From: Rheinheimera mangrovi
GTDB taxonomy: Bacteria > Pseudomonadota > Gammaproteobacteria > Enterobacterales > Alteromonadaceae
DNA length: 64,000 nt
Direction: 5' to 3'
NCBI RefSeq assembly: GCF_003990335.1
Contig: NZ_CP034683.1
Coordinates: forward strand, 4,447,501 to 4,511,500
Shown here in pieces: positions 16,133 through 25,456 of the stretch. How positions within the stretch are numbered: position 1 is the stretch's first letter; every line of letters starts with the position of its first letter. The notes beneath the pieces are model-generated. The model saw nothing but the letters and a program-made list of their open reading frames with translations. It made no database searches and was not told the origin of the DNA. Position numbers and translations under genes: made by a program.

Positions 16133-18121
16133 ATGCAGATTGATCACCAAAGCCGCGCTAACGCCATCCGTGCTTTAGCTATGGATGCAGTACAAAAAGC
16201 CAATTCAGGCCACCCTGGCGCACCTATGGGCATGGCCGATATAGCCGAAGTACTCTGGCTACAATTCTTAAAGCATAACCCGGCTAATCCGTCTTTCAGC
16301 AACAGAGACCGTTTTGTTTTGAGTAACGGCCATGCTTCTATGTTGTTGTATTCCTTGCTGCACTTAACAGGTTATGACTTATCCATTGAGGATTTAAAGT
16401 CTTTCCGGCAGTTGCATTCCAAAACCCCTGGCCACCCTGAACTGGGTTATACCCCAGGTGTCGAAACCACTACTGGTCCTTTAGGTGCTGGTATTGCTAA
16501 TGCTGTAGGTATGGCCATAGCGGAAAAAACTCTGGCGGCGCAATTTAACCAACCTGATTACCCTGTAGTGGATCACTTTACTTACTGCTTCCTCGGTGAC
16601 GGCTGCCTGATGGAAGGTATATCCCATGAAGCCTGCTCGCTGGCTGGTACTTTAGGCCTGGGTAAACTGATCGCCTTCTGGGATGACAATGGCATTTCTA
16701 TTGATGGTCATGTTGAAGGCTGGTTTACCGATGACACGCCATCACGTTTTCACTCGTATGGCTGGCAGGTCATTCAGGTAGATGGCCACAATCCAGCCCA
16801 AATTGCAGATGCAATCACACAAGCTCAGGCAGAAACATCCAGACCTACACTGATTTGCTGCAAAACCATTATCGGCTTTGGTAGCCCGAATAAGTCCGGC
16901 TCTCATGATTGTCACGGCTCACCTTTAGGCGACAACGAAATCGCCAAAGTCCGTGAATTTTTGCAGTGGCCTTATGCACCTTTTGAAATTCCGTCCGACC
17001 TTTATGCAGCCTGGGACAGCAAAACTAAAGGCGCAGCACTGGAACAACAATGGACAGAGTTATTTGCTGCTTATACAAAGGAATACCCACAACTGGCTGC
17101 TGAATATCAACGCCGGGTGATCGACAGAGTATTACCAGCTAATTTTGAAGCAGCCACGCAAAGCTTTATCGACAATTGCCAAAACCAGCAGCAGGATATC
17201 GCCAGCCGCAAAGCCTCTCAGCTTTGTATCGGGCACTTTGCCGCCTTAGTGCCTGAGATTTTGGGTGGTTCTGCCGATTTAGCAGGTTCAAACCTGACTT
17301 TATGGGCAGGCAGCAAAGGACTGAGCAAAGAAGATAGTTCCGGTAACTATATTTATTACGGTGTACGTGAATTTGGTATGGCCGCCATTATGAACGGCAT
17401 TACAGCCCACGGAGGATTCCGTTGTTACGGCGCAACCTTCCTGATGTTTATGGAATATGCCCGCAATGCGGTGCGAATGTCAGCCTTAATGCAGCTGCCG
17501 AATATTTATGTGTTTACCCACGATTCGATAGGTCAGGGCGAAGATGGCCCAACGCACCAGCCAATAGAACAGCTGACGAACTTACGCACTACACCAAATC
17601 TGGTGACCTGGCGGCCAGCTGATTTAACTGAAACAGCAGTAGCCTGGAAAACAGCGCTGACAACCACCAGCTCACCTTCAGCTTTGGTCTTTAGCCGGCA
17701 AAATCTGCGTCAGTTCCAACGTAATTCAGAGCAAATCAGGTTAATCAGCAAAGGCGGTTATATTTTAAAAGACTGCGGCGGAGCGCCGGATATAGTGCTG
17801 GTAGCCACAGGATCCGAGCTGCAACTGGCGTGCGATACCGCAGAAAAACTCAGTGCAGCTGGTAAAAAAGTCAATGTAGTGTCTATGCCAAGCACCACCT
17901 TGTTTGATCAGCAATCTGAGTTTTACCGTGATTCGGTGTTGCCGGACCATGCAAAAATTGTCGCTATTGAAGCGGCGCACCCTGATTTCTGGTACAAATA
18001 CGTCGGTAAAAAAGGCCTGATTATAGGGATCAGCAGCTTTGGTGAATCAGCGCCGGGCCCTGCTTTGCTGGATTATTTTGGTTTTAATGCAGAAGTAATA
18101 GCAGCTAAGATTCTGGCCTAA
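16133..18121 (+). CDS. tkt: Transketolase
   Basis: Thiamine-diphosphate enzyme moving two-carbon units between pentose phosphates, completing conversion of xylulose 5-phosphate to glycolytic intermediates. At 662 aa it is full length. The N-terminal ThDP-binding domain shows [43 protein letters not shown] and [21 protein letters not shown] and [17 protein letters not shown] follow. The pyrimidine-binding domain has [27 protein letters not shown] and the segment [15 protein letters not shown]; the C-terminal domain begins near 530. It follows transaldolase by 10 nt, with AGGAATAGAGTC before the ATG. A transketolase-transaldolase pair inside a xylan cluster indicates a dedicated flux module. 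Confidence 0.96.
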   Translation: MQIDHQSRANAIRALAMDAVQKANSGHPGAPMGMADIAEVLWLQFLKHNPANPSFSNRDRFVLSNGHASMLLYSLLHLTGYDLSIEDLKSFRQLHSKTPGHPELGYTPGVETTTGPLGAGIANAVGMAIAEKTLAAQFNQPDYPVVDHFTYCFLGDGCLMEGISHEACSLAGTLGLGKLIAFWDDNGISIDGHVEGWFTDDTPSRFHSYGWQVIQVDGHNPAQIADAITQAQAETSRPTLICCKTIIGFGSPNKSGSHDCHGSPLGDNEIAKVREFLQWPYAPFEIPSDLYAAWDSKTKGAALEQQWTELFAAYTKEYPQLAAEYQRRVIDRVLPANFEAATQSFIDNCQNQQQDIASRKASQLCIGHFAALVPEILGGSADLAGSNLTLWAGSKGLSKEDSSGNYIYYGVREFGMAAIMNGITAHGGFRCYGATFLMFMEYARNAVRMSALMQLPNIYVFTHDSIGQGEDGPTHQPIEQLTNLRTTPNLVTWRPADLTETAVAWKTALTTTSSPSALVFSRQNLRQFQRNSEQIRLISKGGYILKDCGGAPDIVLVATGSELQLACDTAEKLSAAGKKVNVVSMPSTTLFDQQSEFYRDSVLPDHAKIVAIEAAHPDFWYKYVGKKGLIIGISSFGESAPGPALLDYFGFNAEVIAAKILA

Positions 18122-18209
18122 CCCCCAGAAATCAGCAAACAACGGCTTCAACCTTATCAACCTATTAGGGTTGAAGTCTGACTCGAGCTCCCTGCACAAG
18201 GATTTTGTT

Positions 18210-19892
18210 ATGCGCTTAGCTGTTTCTGTACTTTGTTTTGTTTCTGCTGCCAGCTCTTACGCCGCAGCACCTCTAATAAAATTCAACCAAAGTGGTTACC
18301 AGCATAAGGGCCAAAAGCTAGCGGTGATCCCAGGGAAAAGCCAACAAGCTTTTCAACTGGTCGCTTTACCATCGGGCCAGATTGTCTTCAAAGGCCAAAG
18401 TTCAGAGACACAGCTTTGGGCTCCGGCAGGTGAGGCAGTCAGTATTGCTGATTTTTCTCAAGTTCAGAGCAATGGCAGCTACCGGCTTGAAGTTGCAGGT
18501 TATGCTCCTGTTGAAGTGCAGATCTCCAATCAACCTTATGCGCAGCTGCACGATGCGGCTATTAAAGCCTATTACTTCAACAGAGCGTCACAGCAACTGG
18601 CCCCTGCTTATGCCGGCGTCTGGGCTCGCCCTGCCGGACATCCTGATGATCAGGTAAAAATTCATACCTCTGCCGCTTCAGAAAGCCGACCCACAGGCAC
18701 AGTAGTGCAGTCGCCCAAAGGCTGGTATGACGCTGGTGATTACAATAAATACATAGTGAATTCCGGCATCAGCACTTTTACCTTGTTGGATGCCTGGACT
18801 GATTTCAAAGACTTTTACCGCGAACGGCAATGGACTATCCCTGAATCCGGCAACAACACGCCAGACTTACTGGATGAAGTGTTATGGAATCTGGACTGGA
18901 TGAGCAGTATGCAAGACCCTGCTGATGGAGGTGTTTACCATAAACTGACGACTCTGAATTTTGAAGGTGCCGTTATGCCGCACCAGGCGGTAGCACAACG
19001 TTATCTGGTACAAAAAACTACTGCCGCCGCTTTAAACTTTGCCGCAGTGATGGCAAAAGCTAGCAGAGTGCTGAGCGAATTTGATAAAGAACAACCAGGT
19101 AAAGCGGCTTTGTTCAGGCAACAAGCTATTCAGGCATGGCAATGGGCCAGCAGAAATCCGGCTATTTATTATCAACAACCTGCAGATGTCAGCACAGGCG
19201 CTTATGGTGATAAAGAACTGGCGGATGAATTTGCCTGGGCTGCAGCAGAGCTTTATCTGCTAACAGGTGAAGAACCTTATTTGCAGCAATTTTTCCAGCT
19301 GGCTCAGCCAGTACAAAATCCCTCCTGGGCTTCAGTCGCTGCTTTGGGTTATTTCTCTTTGGCAAAAGAAGCAATTAATCTGACGCCGGAACAACGGCAG
19401 CAGGTGTTCAGCGCTATTACCACAGCGGCCGACCAGTTTGTGGTTCAGCATCAGGCATCAGCTTACAAAGTGGCTATGGTGCAGGAAGATTTTGTCTGGG
19501 GCAGTAATGCGGTAGCGATGAATAAAGCCATCTTGTTGTACAAAGCCAATCAAATCACCGCCAAAGCCAGCTACGTCGAGGCAATGCAAGGCCTGCTGGA
19601 TTATGTGCTTGGCCGTAATCCGTTGGATTTAACTTATGTCACAGGGTTCGGCGTAAAAAGCCCACAGCGTATCCATCACCGCCCTTCGCAAGCTGACGCT
19701 ATCAAAGCGCCGGTGCCGGGTTGGCTGGCTGGAGGTGCACAGCCAGGACAGCAGGATAAATGTAAGTACAACAGCAAATTACCAGCCAAATCTTATGTTG
19801 ACGACTGGTGCAGCTATGCCAGCAACGAAGTCACCATCAACTGGAACGCGCCGCTGGTGTATATGCTGGCAGCGTTTTCTCTGCAGGGATAA
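18210..19892 (+). CDS. GH9 endoglucanase/cellulase, secreted
   Basis: Inverting glycosidase acting on beta-1,4-glucan, possibly on mixed-linkage glucan or gluco-oligosaccharides. After a signal peptide (about 1-19) comes an N-terminal Ig-like CelD_N domain (KFNQSGYQHKGQKLAVIPG to about 95) and the (alpha/alpha)6 GH9 domain. The catalytic base pair is Asp174 and Asp177 in GWYDAGDYNKYIVNSG and the acid is Glu540 in SNEVTINWNAPLVYMLA; YVLGRNPLDLTYVTGFG and the His in IHHRPS form the usual active-site segment. The 560-aa product has no carbohydrate-binding module. I placed the start at 18210, 7 nt after CAAGGA and at the beginning of a signal peptide, rather than 13 codons earlier. It follows transketolase by 88 bp. 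Confidence 0.93.
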   Translation: MRLAVSVLCFVSAASSYAAAPLIKFNQSGYQHKGQKLAVIPGKSQQAFQLVALPSGQIVFKGQSSETQLWAPAGEAVSIADFSQVQSNGSYRLEVAGYAPVEVQISNQPYAQLHDAAIKAYYFNRASQQLAPAYAGVWARPAGHPDDQVKIHTSAASESRPTGTVVQSPKGWYDAGDYNKYIVNSGISTFTLLDAWTDFKDFYRERQWTIPESGNNTPDLLDEVLWNLDWMSSMQDPADGGVYHKLTTLNFEGAVMPHQAVAQRYLVQKTTAAALNFAAVMAKASRVLSEFDKEQPGKAALFRQQAIQAWQWASRNPAIYYQQPADVSTGAYGDKELADEFAWAAAELYLLTGEEPYLQQFFQLAQPVQNPSWASVAALGYFSLAKEAINLTPEQRQQVFSAITTAADQFVVQHQASAYKVAMVQEDFVWGSNAVAMNKAILLYKANQITAKASYVEAMQGLLDYVLGRNPLDLTYVTGFGVKSPQRIHHRPSQADAIKAPVPGWLAGGAQPGQQDKCKYNSKLPAKSYVDDWCSYASNEVTINWNAPLVYMLAAFSLQG

Positions 19893-19902
19893 TCTTATCA
19901 AA

Positions 19903-19924
19903 GGCCAGAGTTAGAACTCTGGCC
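19903..19924 (+). terminator. Hairpin after GH9 gene
   Basis: A perfect inverted repeat GGCCAGAGTT/AACTCTGGCC with a tiny loop starts 10 nt after the GH9 stop. It lacks a T tract on the + strand, so it may be a processing or Rho-linked end rather than an intrinsic terminator. Confidence 0.45.
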
Positions 19925-20162
19925 TGCCCAGCCTCCACAACTGAATAGTTACACACTCATATGAGTTTTTTGCCCTCTCATCGCAAGCTGTCATAGACGA
20001 CAGACCGAATACGTATGCAATACCTTGTATAAAAAAGTTAAAAAACCAACTATTCGGCTGGGCCATCACAGAGTGAGGCTCAGGCCCACTTTGAATCACG
20101 CACAGAGGATGCAGTTGCCGTGTTTTTTGTGGGGATTTATAGATTAAAAAAGAGATACAATA

Positions 20163-22061
20163 ATGCTTAAATCACCACTAAAACTACTCTCACTTTCGTG
20201 CTTAGCAGCCACAAGCTTTCTTTACAGCGCCACAAGCCTGGCTTATTGCCCCCAAACCTCAGACGCAACGCCAAAAGGTCCTATTCCGCTGAACGAGCAA
20301 GGTGAGTTCGTACCACTTTGGGCCAAAAGCGCGACTTGGTATCAAATTTTTCCAGAACGCTTCCGTGATGGCGACCCGTCGAATAATCCAACTGCAAAAG
20401 ATCTGCTTGGCGCAGATCCTGCTGAACCACCCAAAGAGTGGCAAATTCATCCCTGGGGCAGTGACTGGTACAAATTACAGCCCTACGAGGTAGCCAATGG
20501 CGAACCTGAATTATGGAAACATTTGCTGCGTCGTCGTTATGGTGGCGACTTACAAGGCATTATTGACAAGTTAGACTACATAAAAGGCTTGGGCTTTAAC
20601 GCTATTTACCTGAACCCTATTTTTGACGCGCCATCCCTGCACAAATATGACGGAGCCAGTTACCATCATGTCGACCCTAATTTTGGCCCCGATCCAAAGG
20701 GCGATAGGGCTATGATGGCCAAAGAGAACCCGCTTGATCCATCCACCTGGGTATGGACTAAAGCCGATGAACTGGCGCTGGAGTTAATTAAACAGGCCAA
20801 ACAAAGGGGCATCAGAATTATTTTTGATGGCGTCTTTAACCATATGGGCGTCAATAGCTTTGCCTTCCAGCATCTGAAACAGCACCAACAAAACTCGCCT
20901 TATAAAGATTGGTTTACGGTGAAGAGCTTTGATAACAAACAGACTGGCAGCACCTTCAGCTACGAAGGCTGGTTTGGCGTCTCTTCGTTACCAGAATTTA
21001 AAGAAGACAATAAAGGACTAGCCGCAGGTCCAAGGGATTATATTTTTGCCGCAACAGAGCGCTGGATGAACCCTAAAGGCAAAGGGGCAGAATACGGCGT
21101 GGATGGCTGGCGATTAGATGTGGCCTTTTGTGTAGCTCATGGCTTTTGGAAAGAGTGGCGCAGTCATGTCAAAACCATCAATCCACAAGCTTACATTACA
21201 GCTGAACTGGTGATGCCTGCAGAGCAAGTGAAGCCTTATTTCCAGGGCGATGAATTTGATGGCGAGATGAACTACAACTTCGCCTTTAACGCCGCAGAAT
21301 TTATGTTTAATCCAGCTCCGCATAAAATCAGCCCTAAGCAGTTCGATGCCAAGCTGGCACAGGACAGAGCCCTGTATCCGAAAGGCGTTGCTTATGTCAC
21401 GCAAAACCTGTTTGGCAGTCACGACTCCAACCGTATTGGATCTCATATCGTGAACAGCGGCATAGGTAATTTCCGCGATTGGGGTAAATATTTCCAGCTG
21501 TCTCAGGTCGGTAGCAACCCTGCCTATCAGGTGCGCAAACCTAATGCTGAAGAAATTCGTCTGCAAAAGCTTTTTGTTATTTTCCAGATGACCTATGTGG
21601 GAGCGCCTATGGTGTACTACGGCGATGAAGTTGGGATGTGGGGCGCCAACGACCCGGATGATCGTAAACCTATGGTGTGGGACGACATCCGCTATGAAGA
21701 CGAAGTCACCAAACCGGACGGCAGTAAACGCCCTGCTGATGCAGTATCAGTGAACACAGATCTGCAACAACACTATAGTAAGCTACTGAAATTACGAAAT
21801 AGCTTACCGGCTTTGCAGCTGGGTAGCTTTACTACGTTAGTGACTGACGATGGCCGTGATCTTTATGCTTTTGAGCGTACCTATCAGCAACAGCGAGTGA
21901 GAGTGTTGCTAAACAATAGCAATAGCCCCGCCGAATTTGAACTCAGCCATGATGGCCTGAACTGGCAAGAGCAACTTGATAAACTTTCGGTCAGTCGTAA
22001 AGGGGATAAAATATATCTGACCGTGCCTGCCAAATGGGGCGCTGTACTGGTTGCACAGTAG
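20163..22061 (+). CDS. Secreted GH13 alpha-amylase-family enzyme
   Basis: Alpha-glucan hydrolase of the GH13 clan with a Sec signal (about 1-27) and 632 residues. The conserved regions are in order: IIFDGVFNHMG (217-227), GWRLDVA with nucleophile Asp319, ITAELV with acid/base Glu348, and FGSHDSNR with Asp421. The opening WYQIFPERFRDGDPSNN and the segment NAIYLNPIFDAPSLHKYDGASYHHVDPNFG are typical of neopullulanase/cyclomaltodextrinase-like members; the exact specificity is not certain. The C-terminal beta domain starts near 560. It starts 270 bp after GH9 and has its own terminator; ATACGTAT at 20009-20016, a palindrome centred on CG, could belong to a LacI-type operator. Starch use beside xylan use is the odd element here. 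Confidence 0.9.
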   Translation: MLKSPLKLLSLSCLAATSFLYSATSLAYCPQTSDATPKGPIPLNEQGEFVPLWAKSATWYQIFPERFRDGDPSNNPTAKDLLGADPAEPPKEWQIHPWGSDWYKLQPYEVANGEPELWKHLLRRRYGGDLQGIIDKLDYIKGLGFNAIYLNPIFDAPSLHKYDGASYHHVDPNFGPDPKGDRAMMAKENPLDPSTWVWTKADELALELIKQAKQRGIRIIFDGVFNHMGVNSFAFQHLKQHQQNSPYKDWFTVKSFDNKQTGSTFSYEGWFGVSSLPEFKEDNKGLAAGPRDYIFAATERWMNPKGKGAEYGVDGWRLDVAFCVAHGFWKEWRSHVKTINPQAYITAELVMPAEQVKPYFQGDEFDGEMNYNFAFNAAEFMFNPAPHKISPKQFDAKLAQDRALYPKGVAYVTQNLFGSHDSNRIGSHIVNSGIGNFRDWGKYFQLSQVGSNPAYQVRKPNAEEIRLQKLFVIFQMTYVGAPMVYYGDEVGMWGANDPDDRKPMVWDDIRYEDEVTKPDGSKRPADAVSVNTDLQQHYSKLLKLRNSLPALQLGSFTTLVTDDGRDLYAFERTYQQQRVRVLLNNSNSPAEFELSHDGLNWQEQLDKLSVSRKGDKIYLTVPAKWGAVLVAQ

Positions 22062-22100
22062 CTTTGTGCAGCAGAGGGAATTCAATAATCTCCAGACCAG

Positions 22101-22132
22101 GGCTACAGCTTAATTGGCTGTAGCCTCTTTTT
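22101..22132 (+). terminator. Intrinsic terminator of the GH13 gene
   Basis: Perfect 9-bp stem GGCTACAGC (22101-22109) with GCTGTAGCC (22117-22125), 7-nt loop, followed by TCTTTTT. It ends the rightward run of carbohydrate genes. Confidence 0.85.
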
Positions 22133-22143
22133 AAGTCTCCAGG

Positions 22144-23322
22144 CTAACAAACAGCAGCTGGGTTGTTCTGGCTACGTTGCTGACGACTACGCATAAACCA
22201 GAACACCATAATAAGTCCAAGCAAAGCTGTACCAGCACCAGCCAAAGGCACATAACCTAAACCATAACCTGTTTTGATAATGGCGGCTCCCAACACTGCA
22301 CCCAAAGCATTCCCCAGATTAAAAGCCCCTATATTCATAGCTGCGGCTAAATTCGGCGCTTCTTTGGCTTCTTGTACCACCAGCGACTGCAAAGGCGGCA
22401 CCAAGGCAAAACTGGCGATACCCCATAAAAAAATCAGAGGCGCAACCAGCAACTGTGATGACAGCACCATGGAGAACAGCGCTAACAACAGAGTCACAGC
22501 CACTAAAGAACTGATCAGGGTTAAGTGCAGCGAACGGTCGGCAAAACGGCCCCCTAAATAATTCCCTACCGCTAAACCTACACCGTACAACACCAGCATA
22601 GAGGTAACAAAAGCCGTTGAGGCATGGGTTTCATCCTGCAAAATAGGCACTATGTAGGTAAAGACAGTGAACATTGAACTGGAACTAACCACAGTTAACA
22701 ACAAGGCCGCTACTACCGAACCTTTGGCCAACACTCTGAGTTCATTACGCACATTGGCTTTGCCTTCATTTGCCAGTGGCGGTAATGACAAGCGCAGCGC
22801 CAGCATAGTTACTAGCCCTATAACGGCCATAGCAAAAAATGCAGGACGCCAGCCAATGACTTCACCAATGTAAGCAGCCAGAGGCACCCCACCTATAGTG
22901 GCCAGGGTTAAACCAGAGAACATTGCAGCTACGGCACCAGAGCGCTTTTCTGGCGGCACAATACTCATAGCCACCACAGAGCCAACACCAAAAAAAGCAC
23001 CATGATTAAAGGACGTGACAATGCGGCCAAATAACAACAGGTTGTAGCTATCCGCCATAGCGGAGATCAGATTGCCCAGAGTAAAAATCCCCATAGACAA
23101 CAGCAGCAGGTTACGACGGCTCATATTGGCAAAAACTAAGGTCATCAAAGGTGCACCAATTAGCACACCAAAGGCATAGGCACTGATTAACATACCAGCT
23201 GTTGGAATAGAAACAGCTAAGTCATTGGCAATCACAGGTAACATCCCCATAGGGGAAAACTCGGTGACACCTATACCAAAAGCCCCCAGTGCAAGGGCCA
23301 GTAAAGGAATATTGATTTTCAT
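22144..23322 (-). CDS. MFS efflux transporter, AraJ/YdhP-like
   Basis: Twelve-helix major facilitator of the drug/arabinose-efflux (DHA1) type, 392 aa. MKINIPLLALALGAFGIGVTEF and MGMLPVIANDL form helix 1 with the family pattern, followed by AGMLISAYAFGVLIGAPLMT, RRNLLLLSMGIFTLGNLI and the motif FNHGAFFGVGSVVA seen in AraJ-type proteins. Substrate is unknown. I start at 23322, where the hydrophobic N-terminus begins; a further 25 codons upstream are open but unlike the family. It is divergent from a LysR regulator, the usual arrangement for a regulator controlling an exporter. Confidence 0.87.
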   Translation of the reverse strand: MKINIPLLALALGAFGIGVTEFSPMGMLPVIANDLAVSIPTAGMLISAYAFGVLIGAPLMTLVFANMSRRNLLLLSMGIFTLGNLISAMADSYNLLLFGRIVTSFNHGAFFGVGSVVAMSIVPPEKRSGAVAAMFSGLTLATIGGVPLAAYIGEVIGWRPAFFAMAVIGLVTMLALRLSLPPLANEGKANVRNELRVLAKGSVVAALLLTVVSSSSMFTVFTYIVPILQDETHASTAFVTSMLVLYGVGLAVGNYLGGRFADRSLHLTLISSLVAVTLLLALFSMVLSSQLLVAPLIFLWGIASFALVPPLQSLVVQEAKEAPNLAAAMNIGAFNLGNALGAVLGAAIIKTGYGLGYVPLAGAGTALLGLIMVFWFMRSRQQRSQNNPAAVC

Positions 23323-23337
23323 GCAAAGTCTCGCTAA

Positions 23338-23421
23338 TTTGTGATGCGAAGGAATATAAACAATCGCAACACCCAGAAAAAGTAGCGCATGGTACATTCA
23401 GTTTTGCTTCGGAGTCACAAA
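23338..23421. promoter_or_regulatory. Inverted repeat spanning the MFS/LysR divergent promoter
   Basis: TTTGTGATGCGAAG (23338-23351) is mirrored by CTTCGGAGTCACAAA (23407-23421) with 55 bp between; similarity continues outward (ATTAGCG against ATGAGCG). Each arm lies just upstream of one of the two starts, so it may be a shared operator or just a duplicated translation-start region. Confidence 0.4.
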
Positions 23422-24347
23422 TGAGCGTTGAAAAGACAGGAAAGACAGATCGAACAGCTGAAATGGAGACCTTTTTGTCCGTTGCCTGCACCGGAAGTTT
23501 AAGTGCTGCAGCCCGGGAATTAGATCTCACGCCTTCCGCTGTCAGCCGTATTATGACCCGTCTGGAAAAACGCCTGGGAGTCAGGCTTATTGTCCGCAGC
23601 ACACGCAAACTGCGCTTAACCAGTGAAGGCGAGTCTTATGCCCTGGCAGCCCGACGCATTTTAAAAGATTTAGAAGAGACAGAAAGCAGCATTGCCAGCA
23701 GGGGCAGCCCAAGCGGCACCATCAAAGTCACCACTGCAACGGCCCATAGCCGCCTGACCATAGTGCCGTTACTGAAAGAGTTTTTACAACGCTACCCGGA
23801 TATCCGCATTGAGATCGATGTATCAGACCAAATCCGCGATGTTCATGCAGGCCAGGTTGATGTAGCTATTCGTTTTGGCCCCTTGCCGGACAGCGGCCTG
23901 AATGCCCGCCGTTTGGGAGAAACAGGCCGGGTTGTGCTTGCATCCCCTGAATACCTGGCAAAAACCGGAGTCCCCCAAACACCAGCGGATTTAACAAAGC
24001 ACAATTGTCTGGATTTCAGTTTTAGACGACTCGAGCCGGGCTGGCCATTTCGTGAAAACAATCAGGATTATATGCTCGCCGTCAGCGGCAATGTGATGGC
24101 AAACAATGGTGAAACGCTGGTAGAGCTGGCCCTGCAGGGCATAGGCATTACCCGTGTCGGCCGGTTTCATGTGCAGCAGGCACTAGCCACAGGCCAACTG
24201 GTGGCTTTACTGGAAGAGTACAATCCGCAGGACCGCGAAGCCATTCATGCGGTTTTTATTGGGGGTCACACTATGCCCGCCAGAATCCGGGTCTTTGTTG
24301 ATTATCTGGTAGAGAAGATGACAGGCACTACTAAAACTGCTGATTAA
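23421..24347 (+). CDS. LysR-family transcriptional regulator
   Basis: DNA-binding regulator, probably of the divergent MFS gene. The winged HTH occupies about residues 14-73: METFLSVACTGSLSAAARELDLTPSAVSRIMTRLEKRLGVRLIVRSTRKLRLT. The rest (about 100-300) is the periplasmic-binding-like effector domain, with IRIEIDVSDQIRDVHAGQVDVAIRFG and GIGITRVGRFHV. At 308 aa it is standard. The 14-residue polar extension before METF is typical of some members; a start at 23463 is also possible. CTTCGGAGTCACAA precedes the chosen ATG and contains a GGAG ribosome site. Confidence 0.93.
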   Translation: MSVEKTGKTDRTAEMETFLSVACTGSLSAAARELDLTPSAVSRIMTRLEKRLGVRLIVRSTRKLRLTSEGESYALAARRILKDLEETESSIASRGSPSGTIKVTTATAHSRLTIVPLLKEFLQRYPDIRIEIDVSDQIRDVHAGQVDVAIRFGPLPDSGLNARRLGETGRVVLASPEYLAKTGVPQTPADLTKHNCLDFSFRRLEPGWPFRENNQDYMLAVSGNVMANNGETLVELALQGIGITRVGRFHVQQALATGQLVALLEEYNPQDREAIHAVFIGGHTMPARIRVFVDYLVEKMTGTTKTAD

Positions 24348-24356
24348 GATCATCAA

Positions 24357-24375
24357 AGCGGGCATGTAGCCCGCT
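24357..24375. terminator. Bidirectional hairpin between convergent genes
   Basis: AGCGGGC/GCCCGCT with a 5-nt loop lies between the LysR stop and the stop of the convergent hydrolase. Tails on both sides are only weakly T-rich, so terminator strength is uncertain. Confidence 0.5.
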
Positions 24376-24394
24376 CTTGCTCTGCAGTTCCGCT

Positions 24395-25330
24395 TTAAGG
24401 TTTGATGCTACGGTCCAAAAACTCCAGCATAGCTGCTGCTATTTGGTTGCCGTGTGTTTCAATAGCAAAGTGACCACTGTTGACAAACTGCACTTGGGCT
24501 TTTGGGTTGTCACGCTGGAATGCTTTAGCGCCAGCTGGCAAAAAGAACGGATCCTTTTCACCCCAAATCGCTAATAAAGGCGGTTGTTTACTGCGAAAGA
24601 ACTGATGCAACTCTTTGTATTGGTTTAGATTGCTGCCGTAATCCAATAACAAATCCATCTGTGCATCCACACCATGGCGCTCTATCGCTGCATGAGCTAA
24701 CTGATAAGGCTCTGGCGCGATCACAGAGGTATCTTCTACCCCTTCGGTATATTGCCATTTCAGCATCTCTGCGGTATTGAACTTACGCAGGGCTTCGCGG
24801 TTTTCCGCTGTTGGGTTGGCCCAGGCTTTACGCATATCTGCCCAACCTGCACTCAGACCTTCTTCGTAGCCATTGCCATTCTGAGTCACAATAGCGGTGA
24901 TCTTGTCCGGGTTTTTCACCGCCAGACGCCAGCCCACAGGAGCGCCATAATCAAACACGTACATCGCATAACGTTCCAGCTTCTTGGCTAGGGTAAACTC
25001 ATCAATCACCGAGGCCAGCTTGTCAAAGTTGTAGTTAAATTTAACACCGGCTTTGATGCTGGATTGGCCAAAACCAGGTAAGTCCGGTGCAACCACATGG
25101 TACTTCTCCGCCAGTTTTGGCATTAAATCCCGAAACATATAGGACGAAGCACCAAAGCCATGCAACAACAGGACAGTGGGCGCTTTGGGCGAACCCGCCT
25201 CGCGGTAAAACAGATTGACCCCCTGCACATCCAGGCTTTGATAACGCACCTGGGTTTTATCTTCTGCAGCAAAGGCAGAAAGAGATGCAACTAAGGTTGC
25301 AGCGGCCAGCAGTATGTGTTTGGTATTCAT
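24395..25330 (-). CDS. Exported alpha/beta hydrolase, epoxide hydrolase/haloalkane dehalogenase-like
   Basis: Periplasmic alpha/beta-fold hydrolase of 311 aa with a Sec signal (about 1-21, SAFA|AED). The oxyanion segment LLLHGFGASSYMF and PDLPGFGQSS are canonical. The nucleophile position reads VFDYGAPVGWRLA, with Asp127 in place of Ser, as in epoxide hydrolases and haloalkane dehalogenases; the catalytic His is in NSGHFAIETHG. LLAIWGEKDPFF carries the acid. Substrate is unknown. It is divergent from a CGNR zinc-finger gene, and four AGTAAC boxes lie between the two, suggesting joint regulation. Confidence 0.85.
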   Translation of the reverse strand: MNTKHILLAAATLVASLSAFAAEDKTQVRYQSLDVQGVNLFYREAGSPKAPTVLLLHGFGASSYMFRDLMPKLAEKYHVVAPDLPGFGQSSIKAGVKFNYNFDKLASVIDEFTLAKKLERYAMYVFDYGAPVGWRLAVKNPDKITAIVTQNGNGYEEGLSAGWADMRKAWANPTAENREALRKFNTAEMLKWQYTEGVEDTSVIAPEPYQLAHAAIERHGVDAQMDLLLDYGSNLNQYKELHQFFRSKQPPLLAIWGEKDPFFLPAGAKAFQRDNPKAQVQFVNSGHFAIETHGNQIAAAMLEFLDRSIKP

Positions 25331-25429
25331 AGTTACTCCGTGAAGTTAAAGTTGACAATCTCACTTAGTAACCCATATAATTGCAATTAACTGGTTACTT
25401 GACGCAAGTCTGGCTGAAGCAAAGTAACC
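25331..25429. promoter_or_regulatory. Four AGTAAC/GTTACT boxes between hydrolase and CGNR genes
   Basis: AGTTACT (25331-25337), AGTAACC (25367-25373), GGTTACT (25393-25399) and AGTAACC (25423-25429). The middle two form a perfect 7-bp dyad around a 19-bp AT-rich spacer. Such clustering in a 126-bp divergent gap suggests an operator, possibly for the CGNR protein. Confidence 0.5.
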
Positions 25430-25456
25430 TGTCAAATTTATTTTTAGAGGTTGCCT

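Noticed and set aside
18146..18176. Hairpin CTTCAACC/GGTTGAAG after transketolase as terminator
   Set aside because: Long 15-nt loop and no T tract; the GH9 gene may be read from the same transcript.
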